Below are positions 63,150 through 64,000 of a stretch of 64,000 nucleotides of DNA, in pieces. Made by a program: the position numbers and the translations under genes. Source of the DNA: Massilia phyllostachyos (GTDB taxonomy: Bacteria > Pseudomonadota > Gammaproteobacteria > Burkholderiales > Burkholderiaceae_D); NCBI RefSeq assembly GCF_021044825.1, contig NZ_JAJNOC010000004.1, positions 1 to 64,000 of the forward strand, given 5' to 3'. A model generated the notes under the pieces. It had not been told where the DNA came from and ran no database searches. It saw only the letters and a program-made list of their open reading frames with translations. Position 1 is the first letter of the stretch. Every line of letters starts with the position of its first letter.

Positions 63150-63557
63150 TCAACGCTTCTCTTGCAGCTTCTCGCCGGCGCGTTCCAGCGCTGCGCCGGT
63201 CTTGTCGCCGACCTTGTCCGATGCTGCGCGGACTTCAGCGGCGGCTTCCTTCGATTCCTGCTTGATCTCGGCGCCGGCTTCCTTCATGTTCTGGTTGGCA
63301 CGGTCGGCAGCGTTCTCGATGTTTTCGCCGGCGCGGTCGGCGGCGGCGTCGACGCGTGCAGCTGCGTTTTCGGTCGCGTTCTCGACTTTCTGTGCGGCTT
63401 CACGGGTTTCCTGGGCTGCGTTGGCGGCTGCGTTGTCGACGGCGGCGCCGGCTTCCTGGGCAGGGCCCATGTTCGGATTGTCGTCGGCTTTCTTGCAGCC
63501 GGTGGCCATCACGGCAACTGCCAGCATCAGGGCGGAGAGGGTAGCGGTGGTTTTCAT
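63150..63557 (-). CDS. Alanine-rich coiled-coil lipoprotein
   Basis: The 135-residue product has a lipobox (LAVAVMATGCKKA, Cys21). Heptad- and 11-residue-like repeats of Ala, Glu, Asn and Lys follow (for example NAAQETREAAQKVENATENA, then AADRAGENIENAADRANQNM). This resembles LEA-like or Lpp-like envelope stress proteins. It is probably anchored in a membrane and forms a long helix in the periplasm. The specific family is not recognised. Confidence 0.7.
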   Translation of the reverse strand: MKTTATLSALMLAVAVMATGCKKADDNPNMGPAQEAGAAVDNAAANAAQETREAAQKVENATENAAARVDAAADRAGENIENAADRANQNMKEAGAEIKQESKEAAAEVRAASDKVGDKTGAALERAGEKLQEKR

Positions 63558-63753
63558 GGTGTGCTCCTTGTCAAGGTGGGGACTGGTTATTCATGTTTTG
63601 ACAAGAGTTTGCCTCAGCTCATGCGTGAGAACGGTGCGCGAAGTAACGCAGAATAAAGAAAGTTTGTGTCTTATATAATTTTAAATCGACACACTTGGGT
63701 CGATCAATTTTGTCAAAGAGCTGGATTAGTGGCAAGAATGATACGATGCCCGT

Positions 63754-63963
63754 ATGGACCGACGAAACGACTACAAGACCGCCTTGCTCATCGATGCCGC
63801 CATCCACGAAGCGGCCAGCGAAGGGCGCCCGCGCGCCGCGACCGAGCTGGCGAAGATCGGCGTGCCGATGGAAGTCACCATGCGGGTGCTGACCCGTCCC
63901 GCCGAGCGACGGCACCAGATCGCCTCGCTCAGCACGGTCGCGGTCGAGATCAAGCGGCAGTAG
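63754..63963 (+). CDS. Small conserved-looking hypothetical protein
   Basis: The 69-residue product starts MDRRNDYKTALLIDAAIHEA and ends AVEIKRQ. It appears soluble, with two helices and RAATELAKIGVPMEVTMRVL in the middle. No family is recognised. The strong GC-rich codon bias and the AT-rich leader (63660-63740) support a real gene. No clear Shine-Dalgarno is visible. Confidence 0.5.
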   Translation: MDRRNDYKTALLIDAAIHEAASEGRPRAATELAKIGVPMEVTMRVLTRPAERRHQIASLSTVAVEIKRQ

Positions 63964-64000
63964 CCGCGTTCTCGTCGGGGAACAGGATATTCAGGAAGGC

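Overview
The window looks like chromosome of a GC-rich betaproteobacterium of the Oxalobacteraceae, most likely the Massilia/Telluria/Duganella group. This rests on the strong G/C third-position bias, the pilD-coaE-zapD-yacG block, the secA and argJ-DUF815-NUDIX neighbourhoods, and the set of TonB receptor, S1/P1 nuclease and purine genes. Assignment is by family recognition from the translated sequence. No database was searched.

Layout. Positions 1-231 are the end of an IS3-family (IS150-like) element that landed in a dispersed intergenic repeat. Positions 284-6553 hold a DciA-like gene, a two-gene polysaccharide O-acetylation module (MBOAT plus AlgJ/AlgX-like) and secA with its terminator. 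Positions 6723-9711 are the D-alanine catabolic locus alr-dadA with a divergent Lrp-type regulator. Positions 9800-18617 carry a secreted protein, a TipA-like MerR regulator with a clear self-operator, argJ, a DUF815 ATPase, a NUDIX hydrolase, yacG, zapD, coaE, pilD and a metallo-beta-lactamase-fold protein whose metal motif is degenerate. Positions 18839-21281 hold terB-like and TerC genes divergent from an NhaR-type LysR gene.

Positions 21282-24360 are a sharply AT-rich island with two overlapping genes. One is a GmrSD-like DUF262 protein without a visible HNH nuclease motif. The other is a two-transmembrane protein with a GDLFGA motif. The island ends in a frameshifted relic of an NhaR-like 3' end, followed by a frameshifted membrane-protein gene. 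This is the best candidate for an undescribed (probably anti-phage) system. pilC and pilB follow, so the island and its neighbours separate them from pilD.

Positions 28311-35755 hold a CorC-type transporter, an operon of porin, small phosphate-binding-like protein and chemoreceptor, a ClpP-like protein and a DUF4153 membrane protein. Positions 35824-58205 form a large nucleic-acid and purine utilisation region: HIU hydrolase, PuuE allantoinase, xdhABC, guanine deaminase, exported adenosine deaminase, an Oar-like TonB receptor, a 5'-nucleotidase lipoprotein, S1/P1 nuclease and a BMP-type nucleoside ABC transporter. Together they could degrade nucleic acid outside the cytoplasm, import nucleosides and oxidise purines to allantoin derivatives. 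Positions 58572-63963 contain an alpha/beta hydrolase, a DUF2231 protein, a YciI-like protein, the DUF969-DUF979-pcp operon, an Ala-rich lipoprotein and a small conserved-looking ORF.

Composite palindromic repeats recur between genes throughout. A different palindromic element has been captured in frame inside xdhC. No tRNA, rRNA or CRISPR array was seen.
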